From contig HF993133.1 of NCBI GenBank assembly GCA_000432435.1, forward strand, positions 164,546 through 228,545: 64,000 nucleotides of DNA. Reading direction: 5' to 3'. Below, one piece after another: positions 23,851 through 33,108 of the stretch; the first letter of the stretch is position 1, and each line of letters begins with the position of its first letter. The notes under the pieces were generated by a model that saw nothing but the letters and a program-made list of their open reading frames with translations, was not told where the DNA came from and made no database searches. Both the position numbers and the translations under genes were made by a program. Source of the DNA: Eubacterium sp. CAG:180 (GTDB lineage: Bacteria; Bacillota; Clostridia; Oscillospirales; Acutalibacteraceae).

Positions 23851-23971
23851 TTTTGTCCGAAAAACAGACTTCTAAACATTCTCCCATAGTAAATGCCGTA
23901 AGGAATCACCCTTGAACCGAAAAGCCTTTTTTTCAAGGGAAATCGTATAGGGAAGCTTAATTGAGAGAAAT

Positions 23972-24009
23972 TAAAAAAACAGGACACCAAAAAGGTGCCC
24001 TGTTTTTTT
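23972..24009. terminator. Bidirectional terminator before galU end
   Basis: AAAACAGG...CCTGTTTT with an inner ACC/GGT pair around AAAAA gives a hairpin flanked by A-rich and T-rich tracts, so it can stop both the plus-strand decarboxylase transcript and the minus-strand galU transcript. Confidence 0.85.
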
Positions 24010-24080
24010 ATACCGATTCGCTTTCACGCCGATTTTTCCTCAATGCTTCATAGGCACTTTTCAAAGCCTATCGGGATTTC

Positions 24081-24953
24081 TCAAAGCTTTGAAACGAGTT
24101 CCTTTAAATATGCCTTGAAATCATCCTTGAGCTCGGGGTGACGCAAGCCCATTTCGCAATTCGCCTTGAGTATGCCGAGCTTGTTGCCCATATCAAAGCG
24201 ATTGCCGATAAAATCAACGGCGTTGAGTCTGCCCTGCTTTGCAAGCGTATTCATAGCCGCCGTAAAGCCGACCTCGCCGTTTACGGGCGGCGTGTTTTCG
24301 ATTATTCCGAATATTTCGGGCGGCATCACGACTCTGCCGAGAATCGAATAGCAGGACATAATCTCGGAAAGCGACGGCTTTTCAAGCATATCGTGAACCT
24401 GCATAACGTTCTTTTCAAGCGGAGTTACGTCGAGGGTGCAGTATTTCGGAACGTCCTCACGCGGAACCTCCTGCACACCTACAACGCCGTTACCGAACTT
24501 TTCGTAAACGTCGGTAAGCTGTTTTGTAACGGGATACTCTGCGTCGATAACATCATCACCGTAGAGAATCGCAAACGGCTCGTCGCCGACAAAGCTCTTG
24601 GCGCGATATATAGCGTCCGCAAGGCCCTTAGTCTCCTTCTGACGTTTAAAATAAATATCGGCGATGTCCGAGCACGCAAGCACGCTCTCGTAGAGGTCAC
24701 GCTTTGCCGCGTTGCCCTCAAGGTTTTTTTCAAGCTCAAATGAGTGGTCGAAATGGTCCTCGATAGCACCCTTGCCGCGGTTTGTAATTATAAGAATATC
24801 GGTGATGCCTGCCGCAGCTGCCTCTTCAACGATATACTGTATCGCGGGCTTGTCAACAATGTTGAGCATTTCCTTAGGCACCGACTTTGACGCCGGCAAA
24901 ACCCTTGTGCCGAGACCTGCCGCTGGAATTACGGCTTTTGTTATCTTTTTCAT
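24081..24953 (-). CDS. galU: UTP-glucose-1-phosphate uridylyltransferase
   Basis: A 290-residue nucleotidyltransferase that makes UDP-glucose from UTP and glucose 1-phosphate for glycans and cell-envelope polymers. The N-terminal VIPAAGLGTRVLPASKSVPKEML is the nucleotide-binding signature, followed by DKPAIQYIVEEA. The block IEDHFDHSFELEKNL is GalU-specific, and ILYGDDVI carries the metal-binding aspartate. The start is supported by AGGAG before the ATG at 24953. It is the last gene of the long minus-strand run that starts near guaB, 40 bases after the RING/DUF2628 gene. Confidence 0.96.
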   Translation of the reverse strand: MKKITKAVIPAAGLGTRVLPASKSVPKEMLNIVDKPAIQYIVEEAAAAGITDILIITNRGKGAIEDHFDHSFELEKNLEGNAAKRDLYESVLACSDIADIYFKRQKETKGLADAIYRAKSFVGDEPFAILYGDDVIDAEYPVTKQLTDVYEKFGNGVVGVQEVPREDVPKYCTLDVTPLEKNVMQVHDMLEKPSLSEIMSCYSILGRVVMPPEIFGIIENTPPVNGEVGFTAAMNTLAKQGRLNAVDFIGNRFDMGNKLGILKANCEMGLRHPELKDDFKAYLKELVSKL

Positions 24954-24993
24954 AATATCTCATCTCCTGTTTTTATTGGATATGCGATTGTTT

Positions 24994-25995
24994 TTACATT
25001 AAAAACCGTGCAAGAACTATTGACAGCGCATTTGTACAGGCAAAAGAAAGAAGCACGGACGCCATAAGCCAAAAGAACGATACTCCGCCGCTCCTGAAGA
25101 GTGAAATGCGGTACTGCTCGGGATTTTGACTGAGCTTTCGTATTTCATAGACGCCTTTTTCTGCCTTTTTGGCGTAAAGATAATTGGCGCAAAGTCCCGC
25201 CGCCGCATGAACGAGCAGCACAAGGACATTCGAAATAATGTTTGCGGGGAGCTTTTCGTACTCCTCATACGCTTTCATCATATCCTCGGCAGAGGCCTTG
25301 CCGTTTGTGTAATTTTCATAGACCTGCATAACATTGCTGCTTGCCGCCATAACCGACTTTGTGGTGCACGCACCCGATATGACAAGCAAAACCGCAATAA
25401 ATATACAGCCGATATTTTGCATTTTGCGGTAGAAAAACCAATACGGCGCAAAGAAGAACGCCGCCCAGTTCCACGACAGCTTCTTTTTTTCCTGCTGCAT
25501 TTTATAGAACTTTGGGATATAGGTTTGTGCGTTCACACCTATAAATTCGGCTGTATCGCCTACGGTATTTCTGCCGAGCATATCCATGGGCGAAATATTA
25601 ACTACCTTGCCGAACGGCTGTTTATCCATATTCGGAAGCTCAACGGGCGGAATAAACGCCTTGCCGCCGTTTTGATTGTTATAGAGCCTTGCTCCGCAAT
25701 TAAGGCAGTTCGGCTCCTCCGCCGGATTCTCTCTGCCGCACACCGGGCAAAAAACCACCTTGTGACCGTCATCGTTTGCATTTTGACCGACATTCGGGGT
25801 CTTCTCTTCCGCATGTGGCGCAGTCTCCGGCTTCCACTCGAAGCTCTCGCCGTGCCGCTCTTCGTTTACGCAGTGCCCTGCGGTCTTATAGCATTCTCTG
25901 TGGTACGGCGTTCCGCACTCCGGACAGACGACTATATCGTCGCCGTCGCAAAACTCCTTACCGCATATGGGACAATGCTGTCCTCTGTAATCCAT
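24994..25995 (-). CDS. RING-like zinc finger - DUF2628 membrane protein
   Basis: A 333-residue protein combining zinc-binding and membrane parts. The N-terminus is a prokaryotic RING-like finger: Cys8-x2-Cys11, Cys24-x2-Cys27, His32, Cys35 and Cys42. A short linker leads to a zinc ribbon (CPVCGRENPAEEPNCLNCG, about 83-101). The C-terminal half has a DUF2628-type membrane block, WNWAAFFFAPYWFFYRKM, then hydrophobic segments near 195-215, 255-275 and 310-330. The function is unknown; the finger faces the cytoplasm by inference. It lies between purB and galU with no evident pathway link. Confidence 0.8.
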   Translation of the reverse strand: MDYRGQHCPICGKEFCDGDDIVVCPECGTPYHRECYKTAGHCVNEERHGESFEWKPETAPHAEEKTPNVGQNANDDGHKVVFCPVCGRENPAEEPNCLNCGARLYNNQNGGKAFIPPVELPNMDKQPFGKVVNISPMDMLGRNTVGDTAEFIGVNAQTYIPKFYKMQQEKKKLSWNWAAFFFAPYWFFYRKMQNIGCIFIAVLLVISGACTTKSVMAASSNVMQVYENYTNGKASAEDMMKAYEEYEKLPANIISNVLVLLVHAAAGLCANYLYAKKAEKGVYEIRKLSQNPEQYRISLFRSGGVSFFWLMASVLLSFACTNALSIVLARFLM

Positions 25996-26046
25996 CTAAA
26001 ATCACCCTTGTGAAAGTATTTTACTTTCTCCCGCTTACAACTTATG

Positions 26047-27477
26047 TCAGACCTTAATTTCAACCTCAAGTCCCAAAAGGTCCTTGTATTTTTCGAGAAC
26101 CGGCTTTACGTCGCCCTCGATAAATTCCGTTACCTGCTGCGGCGCTCTGCCGATGAAGTTTTCGGGCTTTAACTGTGCCTTAATTTCGTCAAGCGTGAGC
26201 GAGAACATTGGGTCGGCAGCAATTCTTTCAACCAAGTCGTTGGGCTTGCCTTCAACCTTTACCACCGCGCCTGCCGCCATGGAGTGACGGCGAATTTCCT
26301 CATGGAGAGTCTGGCGGTTGCCGCCCTTTTTGACCGCTTCCATAAGGATGTTTTCCGTAGCCATAAACGGAAGCTCATCGTTTAAATGCTTTTCTATCAT
26401 CTTGGGATATACGACGAGTCCGCTGACAATGTTGATGTAAAGCTCCAAAATAGCGTCTGTCGCAAGGAAGCCCTCGGCTATGCTTATTCGCTTGTTTGCC
26501 GAGTCGTCAAGAGATCTCTCAAGCCACTGCGTACCGGCCGTAACCGACGGGTTTATGACATCTGCCATAACGTAGCGCGAAAGAGACGTGATTCTCTCGC
26601 TTCTCATGGGATTGCGCTTATACGCCATTGCCGATGAGCCTATCTGTTTTTTTTCAAACGGCTCTTCTATTTCCTTCATATGCTGTAAAAGTCTCAAATC
26701 GTTTGAGAATTTAGACGCTGACTGAGCTATTCCGCTGAGCACAAAGAGAACCTGCGAATCAAGCTTTCTCGAATAGGTCTGACCCGAAACGCTGAAGCAG
26801 GACGAAAAGCCCATTTTCTCGGCTATCTTTTTGTCGAGAGCCTTGATTTTTTCATCGTCGCCGTCAAACAGGTCAACAAAGCTTGCCTGAGTTCCCGTAG
26901 TACCCTTGGAGCCGAGAAGCTTCATCTGCGAAAGCTGAAATTCGAGTGCCGTCAAGTCCATTAAAACGTCCTGCGCCCAAAGAGTAGCGCGTTTACCCAC
27001 CGTGGTGGGCTGTGCCGGCTGGAAATGCGTAAACGCAAGGCACGGCATACTCTTGTATTTGTCGGCAAAGGACGAAAGCTTTGCTATCAAATTGACAAGC
27101 TTTTTTCTTAGCAGCTTTAAGCCCTCGGTCATGGTTATTACGTCCGTATTGTCACCTACATAGCAGGAGGTTGCGCCGAGGTGAATTATTCCCGCCGCCT
27201 TGGGGCACTGAACGCCGTAAGCGTAAACGTGCGACATAACGTCGTGGCGAACTTCTTTTTCGCGCGCCTCGGCAACGTCGTAATTTATATCGTCCGCGTG
27301 CGCCTTAAGCTCTGCGATCTGCTCGTCGGTAATGTTGAGCCCGAGCTCCTTTTCGCTCTCGGCGAGAGCTATCCAGAGCCTCCTCCACGTTTTGAACTTG
27401 TAATCAGGAGAGAAAAGGTATTTCATCTCTTTGCTCGCATAGCGCGAATTAAGGGGACTTTCGTAAACATCCTTCAT
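26047..27477 (-). CDS. purB: Adenylosuccinate lyase
   Basis: A fumarase-superfamily enzyme of 476 residues that works twice in purine synthesis, releasing fumarate from SAICAR and from adenylosuccinate. The signature GSSAMAYKRNPMRSERI (about 285-301) contains the flexible catalytic loop, and HLGATSCYVGDNTD and TGTQASF are also typical. The ATG at 27477 was preferred over one at 27489, as GGGAATT is suitably placed only for the former; the difference is four codons. The gene follows dapL after about 115 bases that hold a hairpin. Confidence 0.95.
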   Translation of the reverse strand: MKDVYESPLNSRYASKEMKYLFSPDYKFKTWRRLWIALAESEKELGLNITDEQIAELKAHADDINYDVAEAREKEVRHDVMSHVYAYGVQCPKAAGIIHLGATSCYVGDNTDVITMTEGLKLLRKKLVNLIAKLSSFADKYKSMPCLAFTHFQPAQPTTVGKRATLWAQDVLMDLTALEFQLSQMKLLGSKGTTGTQASFVDLFDGDDEKIKALDKKIAEKMGFSSCFSVSGQTYSRKLDSQVLFVLSGIAQSASKFSNDLRLLQHMKEIEEPFEKKQIGSSAMAYKRNPMRSERITSLSRYVMADVINPSVTAGTQWLERSLDDSANKRISIAEGFLATDAILELYINIVSGLVVYPKMIEKHLNDELPFMATENILMEAVKKGGNRQTLHEEIRRHSMAAGAVVKVEGKPNDLVERIAADPMFSLTLDEIKAQLKPENFIGRAPQQVTEFIEGDVKPVLEKYKDLLGLEVEIKV

Positions 27478-27522
27478 AATAATTCCCATAGCCTTTCGAT
27501 ATGCATATATTTTGACGGGTTC

Positions 27523-27566
27523 CCGAAAAGCCCTGTTGCCGACATAATACGGCGTATGGCTTTCGG
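27523..27566 (-). promoter_or_regulatory. Hairpin in the dapL-purB gap
   Basis: CCGAAAAGCC (27523-27532) is complementary to GGCTTTCGG (27558-27566) with one bulge. There is no T-run, so it is not a standard terminator. It could stabilise RNA or regulate purB. Confidence 0.35.
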
Positions 27567-27592
27567 AGTTTTACGGAACAGAGCGAAGTTAA

Positions 27593-28810
27593 TTACTTCG
27601 CAAAATAATTTTTAATTCTGGCAACCGCCTTTTCGGTGTTCTCGGTTGTTCCGAACGCGGTAAGACGGAAGTAACCCTCGCCTGCGGGACCGAAGCCCTC
27701 GCCGGGGGTGCCGACTACCTGGAGCTTTTCGAGAAGAAGGTCAAAGAAATCCCAGCTCTTCATATTGTCGGGAGTTTTGAGCCATACATACGGTGAATCC
27801 ACCGCGCCGTAAACGGTAAAGCCGCAGTCGCGAAGTCCGTTATATATAATCTTTGCATTTTTACGGTAATATTCGATTATTTCTTTAATCTGCTTTTTGC
27901 CCTCGTCCGAATAAACGGCCTCTGCGGATCTTTGGGTGATGTACGAAACGCCGTTGAACTTTGTTGCCTGACGGCGCGCCCACATACCGTTGAGCTCCGT
28001 TCCGCCGAACTTGAGGTCGTGGGGAACTACGGTGTAGCCGCAGCGCACGCCCGTAAAGCCTGCGGTTTTTGAAAAGCTCTTGAATTCAATGGCGCAGGTC
28101 TTTGCACCCTCTATTTCATAAATCGAATGGGGAACATCGTCCTCGGTTATAAACGCTTCGTATGCCGCGTCGTAGAGAATAACCGCACCCTCGCGGTTTG
28201 CGTAATCGACCCACTTTTTAAGCTCTTCCTTTTTAATGGGCATACCCGTGGGATTGTTGGGGAAGCAGAGATATATAATATCTACGTGCTGCGTCGGAAT
28301 GTGCGGCAGGAAGTTGTTTTCGGCGGTGCAGGGCATATAGTAGATGTTTGACCACTTGCCGTTTTCGTCCTTTTCGCCCGAACGGCCCGACATTACGTTT
28401 GTATCGACATATACGGGGTAAACAGGGTCGCAAATCGCAACCTTGTTGTCAAGCGAAAAGATGTCGCCTATGTTGCCCGTGTCGCTCTTTGCGCCGTCCG
28501 ACACGAATATTTCGGAATTGTCAAGCTCAATGCCGCGAGAACGGTAGTCGTTTTCGTTTATCGCGTTCAAAAGGAAATCATAGCCGTACTCCGGCGGATA
28601 ACCGCGGAACGTCTTTTCGTCGGCCATTTCGTCAACAGCCTTGTGCATAGCCTCGATGCAGGCAGGTGCAAGCGGTCTTGTTACGTCGCCGATGCCGAGT
28701 CTTATAATCTCCTTATCGGGATTTGCCTTTGTGTAAGCCTTTACCTTTTTTGCGATATTTGAAAAAAGATAGCTGCTTTCGATTTTAAGGAAGTTTTCGT
28801 TAATATTCAT
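27593..28810 (-). CDS. dapL: LL-diaminopimelate aminotransferase
   Basis: A 405-residue PLP aminotransferase that converts tetrahydrodipicolinate directly to LL-diaminopimelate, bypassing the acylated routes of lysine synthesis. DapL-specific blocks are LGIGDVTRPL, FRGYPPEYGYDFLLNAI and FVSDGAKSDTGNIGDIF. The PLP lysine is in SFSKTAGFTGVRCGY (about residue 240). It follows dapF by 23 bases, so the two consecutive steps to meso-diaminopimelate are encoded together. This supports a meso-DAP peptidoglycan. Confidence 0.96.
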   Translation of the reverse strand: MNINENFLKIESSYLFSNIAKKVKAYTKANPDKEIIRLGIGDVTRPLAPACIEAMHKAVDEMADEKTFRGYPPEYGYDFLLNAINENDYRSRGIELDNSEIFVSDGAKSDTGNIGDIFSLDNKVAICDPVYPVYVDTNVMSGRSGEKDENGKWSNIYYMPCTAENNFLPHIPTQHVDIIYLCFPNNPTGMPIKKEELKKWVDYANREGAVILYDAAYEAFITEDDVPHSIYEIEGAKTCAIEFKSFSKTAGFTGVRCGYTVVPHDLKFGGTELNGMWARRQATKFNGVSYITQRSAEAVYSDEGKKQIKEIIEYYRKNAKIIYNGLRDCGFTVYGAVDSPYVWLKTPDNMKSWDFFDLLLEKLQVVGTPGEGFGPAGEGYFRLTAFGTTENTEKAVARIKNYFAK

Positions 28811-28833
28811 TTTGTCCTCCGTAACAAATTAAA

Positions 28834-29679
28834 TTACACGTCTATTTCGCCCGTGCAGACTTCGGCAGCCGGGCCGGTCATCAGCACATTGCCGTCATTT
28901 GTCCAATTTATATAGAGTGTACCGCCTATGAGATTTACCTTGATGTCGGTATTTCTGAGGCAGTAGCCGTTCAGCACGCTTGCCACGGCGGAGGCGCACG
29001 CTCCGGTTCCGCAGGCAAGTGTTTCGCCCGAGCCGCGCTCCCAAACGCGCATATCAAATTCGGTTTCGCTTATTATATGTATAAATTCGGTGTTCACCCT
29101 GTCGGGGAACATCTCGTTGTTTTCAAAAACAGGACCTGTTTTTGCGAGGTCAAGCGTTTTTACGTCGTCCACATAGGTAATGCAATGCGGATTGCCCATT
29201 GAAACGCACGTAACGATTTTATCGCCCAATTCGCCGCCGAGGTGCAGCGTCTCACCCACAACCTTGTCGCCGTCAAACAGCGTGGGGATTTCTCTGCCGG
29301 AAAGAACGGGTGCTCCCATATCGACTCTGGCACTTTTTACCTTGCCGTCGTCACCCTTGAAAACTTTTATATATTTAATTCCGCTGAGCGTTTCAAGCGA
29401 AATTTCATCCTTATTTGTAAGGCCGCGGTCACACACGTATTTTGCAACGCATCTTGTCGCGTTGCCGCACATTTTCGCCCTTGAACCGTCGGCATTGTAT
29501 ATATCCATTTTAAAATCGGCTTTGTCGCTCGGCTCTATCAAAACAAGCCCGTCCGAGCCTATTCCGAAATGCCTGTCGCTGACTTTTACAGCCGTGCTCT
29601 CGGGGTCGGAAACCTTTTCCTCAAAGCAGTTTACGTATATATAATCGTTTCCTGCGCCCTGCATCTTTGTGAATTTCAA
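28834..29679 (-). CDS. dapF: Diaminopimelate epimerase
   Basis: A 281-residue PLP-independent racemase that converts LL- to meso-diaminopimelate. The two catalytic cysteines lie in MCGNATRCVA (about residue 74) and LACGTGACAS (about 220), and FTKMQGAGNDYIYV is the usual N-terminus. A GTG three codons upstream is possible, but the TTG at 29679 is preferred: it lies four bases after an AGGTGG site and gives the standard family N-terminus. It sits directly upstream of dapL and 19 bases after the ANTAR gene. Confidence 0.95.
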   Translation of the reverse strand: MKFTKMQGAGNDYIYVNCFEEKVSDPESTAVKVSDRHFGIGSDGLVLIEPSDKADFKMDIYNADGSRAKMCGNATRCVAKYVCDRGLTNKDEISLETLSGIKYIKVFKGDDGKVKSARVDMGAPVLSGREIPTLFDGDKVVGETLHLGGELGDKIVTCVSMGNPHCITYVDDVKTLDLAKTGPVFENNEMFPDRVNTEFIHIISETEFDMRVWERGSGETLACGTGACASAVASVLNGYCLRNTDIKVNLIGGTLYINWTNDGNVLMTGPAAEVCTGEIDV

Positions 29680-29698
29680 AGAAACCACCTCGTCCTAA

Positions 29699-30229
29699 CT
29701 AATCTTCTTCGAGAATTTTTCTTGCGACGTCCATAAGGCGGACGCCCTGCTCCATACTCATTTTCTGAATTTTCCTGTGTGCCTCGCGCTCCGAGATACC
29801 GTAATTTTCGCAAAGGCGTTGTTTTGCCAGCGTCAAAAGGTCGTTTTCCTCGACGGAGCGTGTTTTTTTGCGTGATGTAATATCACTCGAAAGCTGAGTA
29901 AGCGTCCGCACGACAGATACAAACTCAACCCTGTCAAGCGGCATGGTAAGCTCCACCATATTGCTCACGAAGCCCTGATATGCGTCCGAGGACGACACCA
30001 AATGTACAACGTCGAAGCCGGGGGGAAGCGTTTCCGCAAGAGAGACTGCCGGTAAGCCGTCGGACAGACGTCCGCACACAACTACCGCGTCCGGTCTGAT
30101 GCTCGCGTAAGAGAGCACCTCCGCGCCGGACTGATATATTTCCGAAACAAAGAGCAAATCCCGCTGGAGAATGCTCTTTATATGCTCCGCGGATTTGCGG
30201 TTTGCGCTTGCGATTATGACATCTCTCAT
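29699..30229 (-). CDS. ANTAR-domain RNA-binding regulator
   Basis: A 176-residue regulator. The N-terminal ~120 residues look like a response-regulator receiver (VIIASANRKSAEHIKSIL, DAVVVCGRL) but lack the normal phosphoacceptor context. The C-terminal ANTAR domain (about 120-175: LTLAKQRLCENYGISEREAHRKIQ, then MSMEQGVRLMDVARKIL) binds paired hairpins in nascent RNA and prevents termination in characterised members such as NasT, AmiR and EutV. It sits between glyA and dapF in the same direction. No partner kinase is adjacent. Its RNA targets cannot be named from this window. Confidence 0.88.
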   Translation of the reverse strand: MRDVIIASANRKSAEHIKSILQRDLLFVSEIYQSGAEVLSYASIRPDAVVVCGRLSDGLPAVSLAETLPPGFDVVHLVSSSDAYQGFVSNMVELTMPLDRVEFVSVVRTLTQLSSDITSRKKTRSVEENDLLTLAKQRLCENYGISEREAHRKIQKMSMEQGVRLMDVARKILEED

Positions 30230-30275
30230 CCTCAGACGGCGTTAAGCCTTCCCCCGTTCTTCGTTTAGTTAAAAA

Positions 30276-31529
30276 TTATCTGTAAAGGGGATGACGCGCA
30301 CAAATATCGTTTACGCCCTCTCTGATGAAGTCTGCTTTACCCTCAAAATCGGTGGCGCAAAGATATATATACTCGGCAATTTTTTCCATATCCGCTTCGT
30401 CAAGACCGCGTGTGGTGACTGCCGGAGTTCCGACTCTGATACCGCTTGTTACAAACGGCTTTTCGGGGTCGTTGGGGATGGCATTCTTGTTGGCGGTGAT
30501 GTAAACCTCGTCAAGTCTGTGCTCAAGCTCTTTACCCGTTATGTGAAGCGAGCGAAGGTCAAGAAGCAAAAGGTGATTGTCGCTGCCGCCCGAAACCAAA
30601 TCTACACCGTATTTTGTAAAACCGTTTGCGAGAGCCTTGCAGTTGTCGAGAACTTTTTGCTGATACTCCTTGAATTCCGGCTTTAAGGCCTCGCCGAAGC
30701 AAACAGCCTTGCCTGCGATTATGTGCATGAGCGGGCCGCCCTGCGTGCCGGGGAATATTGCCTTGTTTACGGCCTTTGCTATCTCCTCGTCGTTGCAGAG
30801 AATCATACCGCCGCGCGGGCCGCGGAGAGTTTTGTGGGTTGTAGTCGTAACAACATCAGCATACGGGACGGGTGACGGATGAAGTCCGGCGGCAACAAGT
30901 CCCGCTATGTGAGCCATATCCACCATAAGATATGCGCCGACCTTTTTGGCTATTTCGGAAATTCTCTTGAAGTCGATGATGCGCGGATAAGCGGAAGCTC
31001 CGGCAACGATCATCTTCGGCTTGCAGGAAAGAGCCTTCTGCTCAAACTCGTCGTAATCGATATAGCCCTCTTCGTTAATTCCGTAGGGGACGAAGTTGAA
31101 ATATTTACCGGACAGATTTACGGGTGAGCCGTGTGTGAGATGGCCGCCTTCGGCAAGATTCATACCCATTACGGTATCGCCGGGTTTAAGAAGAGCAAAG
31201 TATACAGCTATATTCGCCTGAGCACCCGAATGAGGCTGAACATTTGCGAATTTGGCACCGAAAAGCTTCTTAGCTCTGTCGCGCGCGATGTTTTCCACTA
31301 TATCAACATCCTCGCAGCCGCCGTAGTAACGCTTGCCGGGATAGCCCTCGGCGTACTTGTTTGTAAGAACGCTGCCCATAGCCGCCATAACTGCCGGCGA
31401 AACGATGTTTTCGCTCGCTATAAGCTCTATGTTTCTCTGCTGACGGGCAAGCTCCAAATTCATAGCCTTGCCCACTTCTTCATCATATTTTGATACGAAG
31501 CCTATCGTATCCATCATATCTGCGTACAT
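30276..31529 (-). CDS. glyA: Serine hydroxymethyltransferase
   Basis: A 417-residue PLP enzyme that interconverts serine and glycine while loading one-carbon units on tetrahydrofolate. Family blocks seen are IELIASENIVSP, NKYAEGYPGKRYYGGCE, QPHSGAQAN and VVTTTTHKTLRGPRGG, which carries the PLP lysine (about residue 229). GGAG lies six bases before the ATG at 31529. It is followed by the ANTAR gene after 46 bases and preceded by guaB after 39, so it is probably part of a long transcript. Confidence 0.97.
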   Translation of the reverse strand: MYADMMDTIGFVSKYDEEVGKAMNLELARQQRNIELIASENIVSPAVMAAMGSVLTNKYAEGYPGKRYYGGCEDVDIVENIARDRAKKLFGAKFANVQPHSGAQANIAVYFALLKPGDTVMGMNLAEGGHLTHGSPVNLSGKYFNFVPYGINEEGYIDYDEFEQKALSCKPKMIVAGASAYPRIIDFKRISEIAKKVGAYLMVDMAHIAGLVAAGLHPSPVPYADVVTTTTHKTLRGPRGGMILCNDEEIAKAVNKAIFPGTQGGPLMHIIAGKAVCFGEALKPEFKEYQQKVLDNCKALANGFTKYGVDLVSGGSDNHLLLLDLRSLHITGKELEHRLDEVYITANKNAIPNDPEKPFVTSGIRVGTPAVTTRGLDEADMEKIAEYIYLCATDFEGKADFIREGVNDICARHPLYR

Positions 31530-31568
31530 TTTTTTCTCCTTATTTTTTTATTTCACGCTGCTTGCGAA

Positions 31569-33035
31569 TTATAAATTAACGGAATAGTTGGGTGCCTCTT
31601 TTGTTATGAACACATCGTGCGGATGGCTCTCTTTAAGACCTGCGTTGGTTATTCTTATGAACTTCGTCTTAGTCTGAAGCTCGGTTATATTTTTGCAGCC
31701 GCAGTAGCCCATACCGGATTTAAGACCGCCCATCATCTGGAAGATAGTGTCGGAGAGTGTTCCCTTATAAGGAACTCTGCCCTCAATTCCCTCGGGAACA
31801 AGCTTCTTGTTGTCCTCCTGGAAATATCTGTCCTTAGAGCCGTTGTTCATGGCGGCTATACTGCCCATTCCGCGGTAAACCTTGAATCGTCTGCCCTGAT
31901 AAATTTCGCTGTCTCCGGGGGACTCCTCACAGCCTGCGACAAGCGAGCCTACCATAACCGCCGAAGCACCTGCGGCGATAGCCTTGACTATTTCGCCCGA
32001 ATACTTGATGCCGCCGTCGGCAATTATTGAAACGCCGTGCTTTGAAGCCTCATTTGCGCTGTCATAGATTGCCGTTATCTGCGGAACGCCGATACCGGCG
32101 ACTACGCGCGTTGTGCATATTGAGCCGGGGCCTATACCTACTTTGACGCAGTCTGCGCCGGCGTCGATAAGTGCCTTTGTGCCCTCTGCCGTAGCTACGT
32201 TACCGGCAATAAGCGTGATATTCGGGAAAGCCGCCTTTACCTTGGCGACGGATTTCAATATGTTATGGCTGTGGCCGTGAGCCGAGTCAAGCGTGAGAAC
32301 GTCAACGCCGGCTTCGGCAAGAGCCGCAGCGCGGTCAAGAACGTCGCTTGTGGCACCGAGAGCCGCACCGCAGAGAAGTCTGCCGCGAGAATCCCTTGCG
32401 GAATTCGGGTACTGAACGCTCTTTTCAATATCCTTAATGGTGATAAGTCCCTTTAAGTAGCCGTTTTCGTCTACAAGCGGGAGCTTTTCTATCTTGTGGC
32501 GCATCAAAATCTGCTTTGCCTCGTCAAGCGTTGTTCCGATGTGAGAGGTGACGAGATGGTCTTTCGTCATAACGCCTGCAATCTCCACATTATAGTCGGA
32601 CATAAAACGCATATCGCGGTTTGTGAGTATGCCTACAAGCTTGCCGCTGTCGTCACAGATGGGAACACCCGAAATTCTGTAACGGTGCATAAGCTCGTCC
32701 GCTTCCTTTACCGTGTTCTGCGGATGCAGGAAAAACGGATTTACTATAACTCCGTTCTCACTTCTCTTAACCTTGTCCACCTCACTCTTTTGAGCCTCAA
32801 TGGACATATTCTTGTGAATTATGCCTATGCCGCCCTCACGCGCTATGGCTATTGCCATTCTCGTTTCGGTTACGGTGTCCATGGCCGCCGTTAATACCGG
32901 CGTGTTGAGCGTTATGTTCTTTGAAAGGCGGGTTGAAACGTCAATATCCTTGGGGAGCACGTCGCTCTCGGCCGGGATAAGCAAAACGTCATCAAAGGTC
33001 AGGCCCTCTTTTGCAAATTTCTCATCTGTTGCCAT
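31569..33035 (-). CDS. guaB: IMP dehydrogenase
   Basis: A 488-residue enzyme that oxidises IMP to XMP, the committed step to GMP. Two CBS domains (about residues 95-205) interrupt the TIM barrel. The catalytic cysteine is in GPGSICTTRVV (about 305) and the flap region has RGMGSIAAM. The start was moved from an upstream in-frame ATG to the ATG at 33035 because GGAGGT lies seven to ten bases before it and this gives the usual N-terminus. It has its own promoter. Confidence 0.97.
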   Translation of the reverse strand: MATDEKFAKEGLTFDDVLLIPAESDVLPKDIDVSTRLSKNITLNTPVLTAAMDTVTETRMAIAIAREGGIGIIHKNMSIEAQKSEVDKVKRSENGVIVNPFFLHPQNTVKEADELMHRYRISGVPICDDSGKLVGILTNRDMRFMSDYNVEIAGVMTKDHLVTSHIGTTLDEAKQILMRHKIEKLPLVDENGYLKGLITIKDIEKSVQYPNSARDSRGRLLCGAALGATSDVLDRAAALAEAGVDVLTLDSAHGHSHNILKSVAKVKAAFPNITLIAGNVATAEGTKALIDAGADCVKVGIGPGSICTTRVVAGIGVPQITAIYDSANEASKHGVSIIADGGIKYSGEIVKAIAAGASAVMVGSLVAGCEESPGDSEIYQGRRFKVYRGMGSIAAMNNGSKDRYFQEDNKKLVPEGIEGRVPYKGTLSDTIFQMMGGLKSGMGYCGCKNITELQTKTKFIRITNAGLKESHPHDVFITKEAPNYSVNL

Positions 33036-33066
33036 ACTGATATTACCTCCCATTATAGTTAGTGTT

Positions 33067-33096
33067 ATTATAACATCTAATACAATCATAGTTCAA
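33067..33096 (-). promoter_or_regulatory. Promoter of guaB
   Basis: On the minus strand, TTGAAC (33096-33091), an 18-base spacer and TATAAT (33072-33067), about 32 bases before the start. Confidence 0.6.
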
Positions 33097-33108
33097 TACT
33101 TAATATTG

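Noticed and set aside
25126..26013. A 295-codon open frame on the plus strand
   Set aside because: It lies wholly antisense to the RING/DUF2628 gene, has no ribosome binding site and a composition rich in Arg, His and Ile typical of a reverse-frame shadow.
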